Position numbers and translations under genes: made by a program. A stretch of DNA of 64,000 bases, from assembly GCA_023935145.1 (NCBI GenBank), contig CM043698.1:16123001-16187000 (forward strand). Reading direction: 5' to 3'. Positions 49,601 through 61,336 of this stretch are shown here, in pieces. The stretch is from Bretschneidera sinensis (Eukaryota > Streptophyta > Magnoliopsida > Brassicales > Akaniaceae). Positions within the stretch are counted from its first letter, which is position 1. Every line of letters starts with the position of its first letter. The notes under the pieces are model-generated. The model ran no database searches. It was not told the DNA's origin and saw only the letters and a program-made list of their open reading frames with translations.

Positions 49601-50046
49601 TTCTTTGCCTGCAAACCATCAGGTGGAGAATCCAAACCACCATCAGAAACAACACTTCTCGGTTTAGATGGATATGACTTCCTCCTACTCCCAACACTAT
49701 TTGACCGAATTAATCGACCAGTTGATGCTAGACTGTGAAATGAATCTGTAGAGGCATCAGATGAACATGAAGCATTTAGCGACAAATTAGAATGCAACAA
49801 CTGCTCGTGGCGGCGCAGCACTGACGGAACACTAACAGAATGCTTTCGAGGAGACAATGCGGTAATAGTAGAGGACTGGTGGGGTTTCTTCTCCTCAGTG
49901 GCCATGACCTCCATTGGCGATTTTTCAACCTTTCTCAAAAGCTTCGAGGCTGTTTTACCGGCACTCCTGTTCCCAGCAGGTCCAAAGACTGGCCTTGCCT
50001 CAGAATCGGCCACATTCATGGACCTCACTCTTGGAGCACCTGACAT
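46616..50046 (-). CDS. DNA-3-methyladenine glycosylase I (TAG) family protein
   Basis: A base-excision repair protein expected to remove 3-methyladenine from DNA in the nucleus. On the minus strand the exons are 50046-49572, 48177-48120, 48023-47940, 47836-47695 and 46984-46616, giving 375 residues. The first ~145 residues are a Ser/Arg-rich extension typical of plant members. The TAG domain starts at RCAWVTPNTDPCYVAFHDEE. The zinc-snap residues are all present: Cys151, His166, and His324 with Cys328 in DHLTSC. The helix around LSGALAELTW holds Ser187 where the bacterial enzyme has the purine-contacting Glu (E. coli Glu38); the following Trp is kept. I recall plant homologues sharing this change. 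The ATG at 50046 opens the conserved N-terminus. A short lysine/glutamate-rich tail ends the protein. Confidence 0.92.
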
Positions 50047-50487
50047 GGATTTAAAACCCTCTTAATTAACGCAGATTACCAAGAGATCTCAACTTCTTTC
50101 CCTTAAAACCACCCAATATTTTCAATTTCAACTGCTTGTGGGTTAGCTCAAATCCTCCGCGTTACCTAAGAATCCCTCAAAGTCGTCCCAAATCAATATA
50201 TAATCTCCACTGAGAACCCCATTTTCCCTTAACATGAAGCTTAAATGAGCTCAAGCGCGCATATATTTTCCACTAACGGCAACCACATTCATCAACCAAA
50301 TTCTTGAAGCCCAAGACAGATCCTAGCTTCCCACCCTCACATTTACACTTCTACAGCCTTTACGTCTCAATCGAACCCTCAAGAACCCACACAACTAACC
50401 CTCAAAACCAACCAAAACCCACCTCGCAAAAACCCCTAAAACCCCCCATTTTCCCTTATTCTCAAGCTCCAAATCAGCTTAAAAACC

Positions 50488-50698
50488 CTAAAATAAAAAA
50501 CAAATAAGATTTTTTTTTTTTATAAAAATGGGTTCAGTTTCACGAGCAAAGCTATGACTTATATTTTATATAGAGCTGATAACAACAACAAAAAAAAAGG
50601 CTTTTCAGTGTATATTCACTGAAAGCAATTCAAATGAGCCTCGAAACACAGAGATTCCACTCTGCATTGTGAAAAACGAGAGAGAAATACGTATTTAC
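50488..50698 (-). other. Probable 5' UTR intron of the glycosylase gene
   Basis: On the minus strand, donor GAG|GTAAAT at 50698 and a strong pyrimidine-rich acceptor ending TTTTTTATTTTAG at 50488 enclose 211 bp. This would place the first non-coding exon near 50699-50900. Inferred from splice consensus. Confidence 0.45.
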
Positions 50699-51517
50699 CT
50701 CAAAAGAGAAGTAGGTTTTTGAAACTGTGTCGTTTTAGTGACCGCGCATGGAGAACTAGGCTGACACATACCCTTGCAATTCCCATGCTTCTTTTTCCTG
50801 AGAAAAGAGAAAAGAAAGCTGCCGAGAAAATGCGGCAAAATGGGTACCGACAATTGATCGGAGACTGAAGATTGGTTCGATCTAACGAGAAAATTGAATT
50901 TTCTCTACCTGCAGTTTAGAGAGAAAGTTAGAGAGCGAATGAGTGAAAGAGGGAGAAAAGTGAAGATTGGGCTTTCTTTATTTATTGATAGTAACCGGAA
51001 AAGCCGGTTTCGTGCAGTATATTATCGGCTATCTCCTGTTGTTTCTGGTGCTTTTCCTGTGCCTCTGTTCTTTGGTCTCATGTGTTATACCGAGCACAAT
51101 TAGATTTTTTTTTATTTTTTTATTAAAGATGTTATATATAAAGAAAGTAATGATTTATTTGATTATAATATAAATTTTTATTATTATATTATTCATAAAA
51201 AAAAATTATGATTAATAGTATTATATTTATATAAAAATAATAATTAATATATAAATCAAATAAATAATTCACACATAATGAAAAATTAAACCAATACAAC
51301 TTTAACCACTAAATAAAAATCTAATTAACTTTCTAGACTTTTAATTGGTATTATAAAATGTATAATTATTTTTGCTTCGGAATATTATTTCTATTTATTG
51401 AGATTTTTTAGGGGAGGAGTAGGTGAAATATTGGTCTTCAATCGTACTTCCATTTGATTAGGTGAAAAACAAATTACAAAAAGAATCATGATTGTGAATT
51501 TAGTTTAATAATTATGA

Positions 51518-51743
51518 TGATGTTTAGATTCAGTTTAAAAATGATTTTAAGTTGAAGTTTATTTTAAAATTTTGTAAATAATCTAGTTAAATTGAATCAA
51601 ATCTTATTAAATTTAATTAAATAACAATTAAACATCAACTAATAAGTGATTTTACTTGATTTGATTAAGTTTTTTATAGTTTTTTTTTTAAAAAAAAGAT
51701 TCAACATAAAGTTGGTTTTAAACTAAACCCAAACATCACCAAT
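51518..51743. mobile_element. MITE-like element, family A copy 1
   Basis: The left end GATGTTTAGATTCAGTTTAA and the reverse complement of the right end, GATGTTTGGGTTTAGTTTAA, match at 17 of 20 positions. The interior, with AATCAAATCTTATTAAATTT, is shared with 52466-52690. About 225 bp, non-coding. Confidence 0.6.
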
Positions 51744-52191
51744 ATATCTCTTTTCATGTGAAAATAATGTCATTTTAGATTTGGATTATCATCACGTCAA
51801 CTAAAAAATAATATGCAATAAAATTGTATAATAAATTGATGTAGCAAGCATATGTTGAACAAATAAAATAATCAGCTCTATAACAATTATCACAAATTCT
51901 TAAATTATTGTGGTATTATTAACCACATGTTTTACTATATCACATATGAGTTGGATGAGGATGATAAAGATAAAAGAATAATGAGAAAAATATTTGCATT
52001 TTTATTTTATTTTAATGGTTAATGAGTTGATCTTGAGTGTTACACATGTGCATTATTTAAAATTCGGACGAAAAATTGTTATAAAGGATTCCAACAACCC
52101 AAAACATAGAATTTTATTTAATCGATTTTCAAACTCAAGAGACATCAAAATAAAAGGCAAAACATATATAAGTGGTTATAGTGATAATGGT

Positions 52192-52283
52192 ATTGTTTGG
52201 TGTTGGGTTAAAGCCAATTTAAAGTAATCACTTAAACCTTTAAATGACTGCTTTAACTTGGCTTTATTTCAATACCAAACAAC
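52192..52283. mobile_element. Short hairpin MITE
   Basis: The left end TTGTTTGGTGTTGGGTTAAA and the reverse complement of the right end, TTGTTTGGTATTGAAATAAA, both continue into AGCC and then TTTAAAG or GTTAAAG. Length about 92 bp. Related by its ends to the hairpin at 41904-41966. Confidence 0.6.
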
Positions 52284-52465
52284 CTCAATAATATTTATAA
52301 TATGACGTTGTTTGGATATTTACTTAAATTCAATTTAAATTATCAAAATTTAAAGTTTTTGGAGTTTAAAAACTTTAAAAATTTTAAGTTTTGGTGATTT
52401 AAGTTGCACAGCTCTAAAACAAAACCAACGATAAATATTGGGTATTGAGATTTACAATTACAAAC

Positions 52466-52690
52466 TATGGTGATGTTTAAGAACTGATTAAATCATGTTT
52501 AAATTAGTTTTCAAACATCGTTCATTATCACTTTAAGTTGAAATTTATTTTTTAAAATTGATCCAAATTTAGTTAATTTAAATCAAATCTTATTAAATTC
52601 CATTAAATGATTAAATATCAATTAATAAGTGATTTGATTAAATTTTTAACAATTTTTTTTAAAAATAAACTACAACTTAAAAATTAGTTT
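52466..52690. mobile_element. MITE-like element, family A copy 2 (degenerate)
   Basis: Begins GGTGATGTTTAAGAACTGAT and shares the internal block around AATCAAATCTTATTAAATTC and TCAATTAATAAGTGATTTGA with copy 1, in the same orientation. The right terminal repeat is poorly preserved. Confidence 0.5.
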
Positions 52691-55580
52691 TATGTGCTAT
52701 GACATAAAACAATGATATACCGAATGTTTAAATTATCATTTTTAACATTTAATGCAATACCTTCCTACATCGGTTGAAATTTTCTATTAATATAAACTTA
52801 ATGGACATATGGCGCAGTAATTCGTTATCTAAAATAAAAATATATTAAAATTTTAAATTATATATATATATATATTTCATTTATGAGGTGTTTTTTGTAT
52901 TAAATATAACGTAACTATTATATTTCTGTTAAACAAGTGTTTAAGAATAACCGTTAACCGAACCATTTGTGTATAAAACCGAAAAGGATTCCATTTTGGG
53001 ATTCAAATTTTAATTAATAACGATTTCGGCCTTCGTTGTTCTTTTAATCATACATGAAAAGCATCATTAGGTGACTAATCTTTTCCAATGTCTTAATCAC
53101 GCACATTATGCTAATTTTTGTCATATTTATACACTAGACGACTAAAAAAGCCATTAAGGGAATAATCTTCAATGATAACAGTCAAACAGCACTTGTGAAC
53201 TTATCCTATGTTTCCAAAACACACCGACAATTATCAAAGATATCCAAAAAAATAAAATAAAAAAATTTCACCCACTATTTTCTATCTACATTTTTTTTTT
53301 TTTTTTGTATATCTTTGTTCGAAGAACTTGGAGCTATGTCCTTGTCAATTATGCTTTGCTATACAAGAGTGATGGAAAAGTAAGAAAATGAAAAAAAAAA
53401 ATGGAAACAACATAAAAGATTTAATCTCTTCCATAATGTAATTTATAAAGATAATGAGAAGTGAAAAGAAAAAATTGGATGCCGTTTTCTCTTGATAAAG
53501 TAAAATAAACAAGTAATTAGAAAAATATAAATAAATATCATCTTACCATTATATATATGTGATGTTAAATTAAAAATAATGCTACTTCAACCACAAAAAC
53601 CAACTATCATTTTGGAAGGCAATGAATTAATAATTTTAAGACACATCACAAAGCTAGAGTAGTAATTTTTTGATTTTACTTTTAAAAAATACTGTAACGA
53701 GTGAAAATAGAAAATATGATAAAAGTTGATTGGTGTGATACAAAATGATGATTTCAACAACATTACTCTAAATTAGAAGTTGACTATAACAAGAGATTGA
53801 TATGTATGGACACGATTCAATTTCATTTCTTTTCCATTTTCCTCTCTTAAACTAACCCAATTTGAGCGAATTGAAAGTCATGACCTTAAAAAAAAAAGTT
53901 GAATCTTTAAAGTTTTTTTTTCTCATATTTTCTCATATACTAAACAAAGGAAATGTGCTTTCTACTCCCTATTCTTTCCTTGCATTATTCTCTCTTACCA
54001 AACTTAATCCTTAAAGATGAGAACAATATCCATAGCAATGAAAAAAAAAATCTCATTTTGAACCACTAATTTAGTATGGTATTTAGATTTCCATATGCGG
54101 CCAAAGCAGTTGACCCCTAGATCTAGCTTCCTGTTGAGTCTAGATCTTGATCATTTGATCCGATTGACTAATCCTAAGTTTGGTACAAAAATAAAGAGTT
54201 AGAAAAGAAGGTAAAACAAAGAGGGAACAAAAGCAAAAGAGAAAAGGCATGCCATTCTTCTAATTAATAAAGTGAAATGACTATAGATATTTCCAACTTT
54301 AAAATGAATAGACTGCCCCATGGCGGATGGCATGCAGCTATTCGTCTAAGCAAATAATAGGGATACAACTTAGACAAACTAACATAACCTAATTCAACTC
54401 AGACTTTGAACAAATTAGAGTTAAGATTACCCGAAACAAAATTGGATTAGGTTAGGGCCCCAACCCATACCGTGAAACCAAATTTAATTTTATAAACAAT
54501 ATTACTAGTAGTGATTTGAATTTTTATAAAATTATTGATCCTTTAATATTTGAAGTTCAAGAGATATTAAAATTTGTAAGTTAATTTAATACTGTTAAAA
54601 TTCTATTTGTAATATCATTAGCAGCTATTTGAATTTATATAGAATTTTTGGACCTTTAAGAATGTAATTCAACTCAATATCATCCAACTTAATGGAGCCT
54701 AATTTTGATTTTACAAGTTAACTCAAATCCAAATCTAGCTTGTTATGATTGAGATTTAAGTGACCCATCATGAGTTGAGTTAAATTTGAGTTGAAAAAAA
54801 ATCATGTTATGAATTGATTTTGAATTGATTTCTAACTTGACCTAACCCAATCCATACACACCCCTAACAAATAATGAACAGAAACAGAAAATCCTTGGAC
54901 TTAAACAAACTACCAAATCATAAAGATAATTAATCATTTCTGTTATCTCTCTCTTACCCACCATATTTACCTAATTATTCTGCATTTTACACATAACACA
55001 TAGGATTTGTTTGGAAATCAAGCTGGGAAGACTTTCTAGCTTAAGACGAGTGAAAGAAAATACCACCCAATATATCTGTTTTTTGAGACAACAATAACAA
55101 GTATAAGACTGCAAGAGAAGCCACTTTTTTCACGAGGAAAAAAAATCTAATGGTTGTTTTTTATTTCCTCTCAATCATATTTATTGGCCAAAGACTCCCA
55201 CTCTTTAGAGGTCCCACGTTTGATTTTGAAGTTTTACCGTAAAATGCTAAGCAAAACATGAGGGCGACAGATTCCCCCACACCGTCCCACAGAAAGTAAA
55301 AACAAAAAAGAGATATGAGATAGAGCATAGATGCATACATTCGTGAGTGTGGACTAAAAGTCAAACACAATATCATCAGAAAATGAACATGATCAGTTAA
55401 TCATCCAAATAAGCTAATGTATATATATAAAAAGGAAAGTATAATAGATCAATCCGAAGAAAGAAACAACAGTAAATTTAATGGGAACATACGTATCTGA
55501 GAATTGCCTTGCAACTGACAGAAATAAAACCAACAACTTTACCAAGTTGTCCACATGATGAACTATAAAAAGAAAAACAG

Positions 55581-58500
55581 CTACAAGATCCGGAAATGGC
55601 ACCTGCAAGCATTCAACAGAACCCAATAAGCAAAATTTAAGAGCATTTTAGAGCAGCAACAAGAGCAGCACATCCTTACAAGGAACAGTTTATCTTGACA
55701 CATATCCAAAGCAAGGATTTAACTACACAAATTTTATACATATCCTAGCTAAAACTAAAGGAAAAAGAGTCTTTTCCTTCACGCACCATTTGGTTGCTCA
55801 CAAGGAGGAGGCGTAAAGGAAATATAAGATCTTTACATCAGTTTCACACCAACTAGACCCAGAATCAAGTTTCATTTTCTACATTACAAAGCAATTTTCC
55901 TCCATAAAATCCATGTGAAGCTTAACTAATGCAGATAGTGCTTAACTCAAGTGAACTTGTAATGGTAATCCTTACATTAGAATACCTGCTAATGGACAAC
56001 AGTTTTTCTAATTTTTTTTTAGAATTACTGTCCAAGATTATGCATCTGTTAAACTGGAATACTTACAATGTACTTCGTCAAAAGGCCAATGGTGATAAGC
56101 TCAAAATATTATGATCAGCATCATAAAAGATTAGCAGAAGGTATAGAGAAATGGAAGAGAAGCAACAGCCCACTAACAGCTAGAAACCCCTCCAAGATGG
56201 TCCATCCGTTCAATTGTAGTTGGACAAAAGGCCATCAGAGTTTAGCATGATTTTTTCTAGTAACCATTACATACAATTTGCTTGAACATCCCAGTGCAAC
56301 TTAATACTTACAAAGCAAGTTCCTCCCAAGAAGTTGCACAAGGCGTACATCCCACAATATTGTTGCTTATCACCGTTTATCTCAATTGTTTGACTTCAAC
56401 AGAGAGACTATAATAATGGTGATGCAACAGGACACTCTTATCCCCTTTAATTGTTAATTTTATTGAATTACTTTCCTCCTTTTGCCACAGAGAGGGAAGA
56501 GAGTTATCACTACCTTTCAGATATCTATTTCGATGAAAATTATAGGTAATCTATAGTAAATTGATCCACAATGATTGGTTTGAGAAATGTTATGACTAAA
56601 ATAATCTGGGAAAAAAAAGATTAAAACTTTACCCTAAATGGAGAAATAAGCAGAAGCAGCAAAAAAAAAAAGGACATACCCAAGTAGACCTCTGCCTTGC
56701 CATGTCCTCGGTGTCACTGTTAAATTGATCAGTGCACATTGCCTCATGATTACAATGGGAACTACTCTACCCTGATTTGACTGAGCTTCAGTAGCAAGCC
56801 TTTGCAGCAAATTATCACCAGCTTCCACATTGCCAAACTTCACAATCTGATCTCCAAGTTGTAAACCATCCTCTACTGCTGGGGATGCATCAGTTATTTC
56901 ATCAACCATTGCGAAGGGTATGCTGGCTATCACATCCACATCCACGGCACTGGAAGAATCCATTGGAACAGCATTGTACGAGGACAGAGATACGGCAGCA
57001 TTTGTAGCTGATGCGTTTTGATTATTCGACATCCCGTCATCACCATGCATATAGGGCAAAATATTCAGTCAATTTATTGCATACAAAATGCCAATTATTT
57101 TATTCCCAGAAAAGACTTCTAGCATATAAAGCTTTAATCTTCAATGTTGTCGTAAAATGAGAAATATCAACTCATCCATAGATTATAAAAAGAAAGAAGT
57201 AAATGACCCATAATCAACACCAAGCAGGGGGATTATGAGAAATATTAAAACATAAATTACTAAATTAGATCCACCTGAAAAATGAGTTTTTTTATAGGTC
57301 TGAAAAATGAGTTTTAAGAGATGTTGAAACTGAAACCTAGTCATCATTACCTACACACACACTTATCAAAAAAGAAAAACCCATTACCTACCCACACACG
57401 CACGCACAGAGGAGGAAACCATAGTTATTATATCGAGAAGCTGAAAGAACAGGTTTTCTGTGTAGAAGAAGCGGATCAAGGGACATTTTGTAGAGAATCT
57501 TCTCCATCTCAAAAGGAAACTATGTAAAATTTTAAAATAATTGCAAGTACAAAAGCATACCTGGCACATATCAACCACTAGAGAACTCTAGCTGAGCAAG
57601 CTTGCATTGTTTTGAATATATATAAGGGTGGAAAAAGAAAAAAAAAAAGATGAAAAGAAGTATCTAAAGCATTTGTTCACCAACTAGCAAAACATGATTT
57701 TTTTTTTCTGTAAGCAATCCCAGAAGCCAGAAGAGAAAACAATGTTTAATATTTTGTCTTTCATAATTTCTCTGAAAAATATAAATGAGTATTACGCAGG
57801 GATTTACTATTTATCCCAAAAAAAGGAGTATTATAAGTAGATTTAACATAATCTTCAAGCCAATAAAGATCCAGCAGCTGATATAATTACATTTTTTTAT
57901 GAGAGCAGCTGATACAATTACACATTTGATTAACTATGTAGTTTAAAAAATATTATTGAAATTTCAGTGACATACCTGAATCTTTGGTGGCTGAAGATAT
58001 AGGAGCAAGCCTAGCAGAATGGAGAACTTGTATGTTTGCATTTACTTTCTCTGTTATCTCCTTGTGATCATTTCGCAGCTCTGCAGATGTAGAAAACCAA
58101 GAAGGGGGGGAGGGGGGGGGGGGACGAGGGGGAGAGAGTGGGGAGGGAAGAAAATTGTGGTCATTCAGGAACAGATATTGGAATGTATATAAAAGTGTGA
58201 AGCACCACTGCCGCTGCCATTACAGTTATTACTAATAATGTCAACAGTACAGGATATAAGCATAACCATGTAGTATAAAAAACTATTGCGAATTATGTCA
58301 CTTTCACCGGTGTATATAACCTGTACTAGGATCTTACTGTCCCGTGGATCAGTTCTAGGGGCTGGAAATCGTTACTTCCCCATATAACGACAGTTCTTGA
58401 AAACTCTACGTGGGTTGTTGAGGCTGGCAGGATCCCTTTTTGGGCATCATCATTCAATCTCAATGGATTCAGTTCCGTTTCTGGATGCTACTGTTCGTGA

Positions 58501-61336
58501 GGTCCTTAATGATCCTTCGAAAATGGACTGTTTGAGAACTGATTTCCCTCAGCTTTTTACTGATGCCTCTCGTGTGAGTCTGAATTCTTTGGAAGATGTG
58601 CTTGTTTGGTATCATTCAGCCTCTGGTAAGTTCAATTCTAAAGAGTCTTATGAATTCTCTCACATTAAAAATCCGAGGCTTCAATGGCACTTGAAAATCT
58701 GGAACAAATGGATACCAATTAAACTAGCTTGCTTTGCTTGGAAGGTGCTTTTTAATGCTGTCTCGGTTGACACTAGAATTCAATCCATTGGTATTTGTGT
58801 GTTTGTTGTTTACATTCACAGGTGGAATCCTTAGAGCATCTATTTGTTTCGAGTGAATTAGCACAGGCTGTTTGGACTTTCTTTGGTGCTTGTTTGAATG
58901 TGCCGTTGGCGAATTCAATAACTCAGCTTGTGGCAAATTGGTTTCATAAATCGCACCTTCGATCTCATATGGGTTTCACTAAAATTGGGGTTCTAATCAA
59001 GGGTCTTTGGGCAATCTGGTGGGCTCGTAACGAGGCCTTGTTTGAGGGTGTGCCTTATAACTCAGCTGAGGTTATTCAGCGAATGCTAGACGGCCTTCGT
59101 GAGCTGATGGTTATTTTTAGCCTAAATCGGAGTTAATGGCCCGTGATATTCGTCGTCTAGGTGAGCTTGGTGTTCCACTTAAGTTGGCGCCTATAAGACC
59201 GGGCACTTGAGTCAAATGGGCTGGGCTTTAGGACGATGCCATTAAGCTTAACTTGGACAGCTCCGTGTCCACGTCAGGGTGTGCTGGTGGTGGAGTTTTC
59301 TGGGTTGGGTCTCCGTTTCTTCTAGCGTACTCTTATAGTTTTGAGGCGTGCACAAACATGCAAGCTGAGGCCTGGGCTCTTCTGGTAGGCCTTCAGTTGA
59401 CTCGGGAGCACGGATTTTTATTATCTTCAGTAGAGTGTGAATCTAAAGCTTTAATCCAGATCGTTTTGGGCCGTGCACGTGCCCTTGGGAGATTGTTTAT
59501 ATAGTCCGTGATATCCAACGGCTTCTCCCCAATCTTGGTTGTGTTCACCATGTTTATAGTGAAGCTAATGGGCTTGCTGATAATTTTGCGGAGGGCCCAA
59601 TCCTTGGCGGATCTAATTTGTTTTAGAATGTTTCAGATCTTCCTTTATCTTGTAAACAGGCCTTAGATCATGATGTCTCGAGATTGTCTACTTTTAGAAA
59701 ATTGTAAATGTTTTCTTAGGGTAAGGTTTAGAGCCCTTTGAGCCTGTTGCTCGGGTATGGGCTCTATTGTCCCCCCATTTGCTTGTATTTTTCAGTTTCT
59801 TTTTTTAATAAACTGGTAAGGGTCCGCCAAACCCCCCTCCACCTCAAGGAGGTTTTATTCCTTTTTTTTTAAAAAGGAAAGCATAAAAGAGTTTGAGTAA
59901 TAATTTCTCAATAATTTGTCTTTTTTTCTATAATGAGGATGAAATCATAATTTGTCTTTTTTAAAAAGTAAATATTGTATAAAAAAACACTAAAGGGGTG
60001 AAACCCATGTACAAAAGACTATCTACAAGATAGAGCATCTCCACGAAATCTACGAAATCATCCTCATTAACAAAATTTGTACCCTTAACAAAAAACTAAG
60101 GGAATTAAACCATCTATATCTAATTGTATCTATAGCCCATTCTTTCCCAACTAAAGCCCTTTTGTCTCTTTCATTCCAAACAAGCTAAAAGATAGAAAAG
60201 GGTATCAAAGGATACTCCTTTTTAATCTTCTTCGAAGCACGAATACCACTCCAAACCCAAAGTTCATTTTTTACATCGGATACAACCTAATAGATATCCA
60301 AAACACAATAGCCATTTCCCATAAACTATGAGCCAACAAGCACTTCAACAAAAGATAAAAAGGGACTCGGCACACTCTTTACAAATGAAGCATCCATTAA
60401 CAATAACTTTGCCCCTTCTTTGCAGATTATCAAGAGTAAGAATCTTCTCCCAAGTCACTTCCCAACAAAACACAATTTCTCACAAATTTATCAGCCGGGC
60501 TGTTTTATGCTCCCCTATAACTGATGCGACAAAGGCAACTGAAGCACCATCATCAAAGTTTTACAAGTGCACTTCACTCTAAGCATCTAATTTCCACTGC
60601 CCTAACATGACATATAATCACCTTTATGAAACTCTCTATTCTTTGCAGACAAATTATTAAATAAAAAAAAATCAAATTTATGATGCTAGATTGTATATGA
60701 TGTGACATTGCTACATTCTTAAATTTCGACTAGCAAAACTTAGAGAAGCCGAGGCTCGTAACATATGGGTTTGCAACTAATTTTACAACTAAGCTTAATA
60801 CATATACATACCACAATAAGATAACACAACATTTTAAACAAAATTTCAATGCACATATTCACTTCACTACGTTAAGCCCCCCAAAATGTTTGCATCTCTA
60901 ACGTTATTCATTTGAATGCTCAATACAGAATTCAATCACCATATAATTAATAAATGAAGTAAGCAGATTACCAGCAAGACGATGCCGTTCTGCTCTCACT
61001 ACTGGAATGTCAATATCTGCTCGAGGAAACCCCTAGGAAATAGTAACCCAAAAAATTTATTTGTTTTTTAAGAAACCCATTAATTATATAGGACAGTCGC
61101 AACTAAATTTACACAGACAAATACAATACCTAGGTTTCCTCGGTACTAAGATTAGTAATAATAAAGTGATTAATTATAAATAGTAATTCTAATACCTCGG
61201 AATCAACGAGATTGCCGGAGAGGCCAGGACCTCCCGGTTGGCAGAGGCGCTCGATGATGGAGTTCATCTCCGCCTCCACTGCGCTTCTCTTCTCCATCAG
61301 AGCCATTGTCTCTGCTTTGAGATTCGTTCCCACCAT
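55581..61336 (-). CDS. PSMD9: 26S proteasome non-ATPase regulatory subunit 9 (PSMD9/Nas2/p27) homologue
   Basis: A PDZ-containing chaperone that helps assemble the base of the 26S proteasome regulatory particle. On the minus strand the exons are 61336-61196, 61032-60972, 58080-57976, 57007-56680 and 55602-55581, giving about 218 residues. The N-terminal helical part reads GTNLKAETMALMEKRSAVEA and LCQPGGPGLSGNLVDSEGFP. The linker is Ser- and Ala-rich. The PDZ domain reads IPFAMVDEITDASPAVEDGL then QLGDQIVKFGNV, and the end is TPRTWQGRGLLGCHFRIL. The fourth exon's acceptor is uncertain: the only AG available is at 57008-57009, but the frame stays open and protein-like for 12 more codons upstream, where no AG exists. 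The second intron holds two LINE fragments. The ATG at 61336 is chosen because the longer frame starts at GTG. Confidence 0.88.
58104..58147 (+). repeat. G-rich tract in the second PSMD9 intron
   Basis: Runs of 7, 12 and 5 G lie at 58104-58110, 58112-58123 and 58128-58132, followed by further short G runs. It has G-quadruplex potential on the plus strand. In the PSMD9 transcript it is a C-rich tract lying 24 bases upstream of the third exon's acceptor. Confidence 0.8.
58390..59870 (+). mobile_element. 5'-truncated LINE (zf-RVT and RNase H part) in the second PSMD9 intron
   Basis: Three broken plus-strand frames (58397-58834, 58795-59136, 59253-59504) match the end of a plant LINE ORF2. The zf-RVT region shows WHLKIWNKWIPIKLACFAWK. 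A GLWAIWWARNEALFEG motif follows. An RNase H domain begins at about 59248 with LNLDSS, continues with MQAEAWALLVGLQL and ends in SEANGLADNFAE. Frameshifts and stops make it inactive. The tail holds a poly-T run and AATAAACTGG near 59800-59815. It is antisense to PSMD9. No target duplication was found. Confidence 0.8.
59940..60600 (-). mobile_element. Second LINE fragment, opposite orientation
   Basis: On the minus strand it carries a zf-RVT-like stretch, WEVTWEKILTLDNLQRRGK then VIVNGCFICKE, and later LVWNERDKRA, the LINE C-terminal motif. The 3' end reads TACATGGGTTTCACCCCTTT before a T-rich tail. Stops interrupt it. It meets the plus-strand LINE tail to tail near 59.9 kb. Confidence 0.7.

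Larger units (their letters stand above)
50900..55580. other. AT-rich intergenic region with MITE-like repeats
   Basis: Between the glycosylase promoter and the PSMD9 3' end. Three repeat elements are annotated separately. A TA run lies at about 52859-52876 and a T run at about 53291-53307. The part at 54380-54860, rich in AACCTAATTCAACTCA-type motifs, looks like an old dispersed repeat. No gene is seen. Confidence 0.5.
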
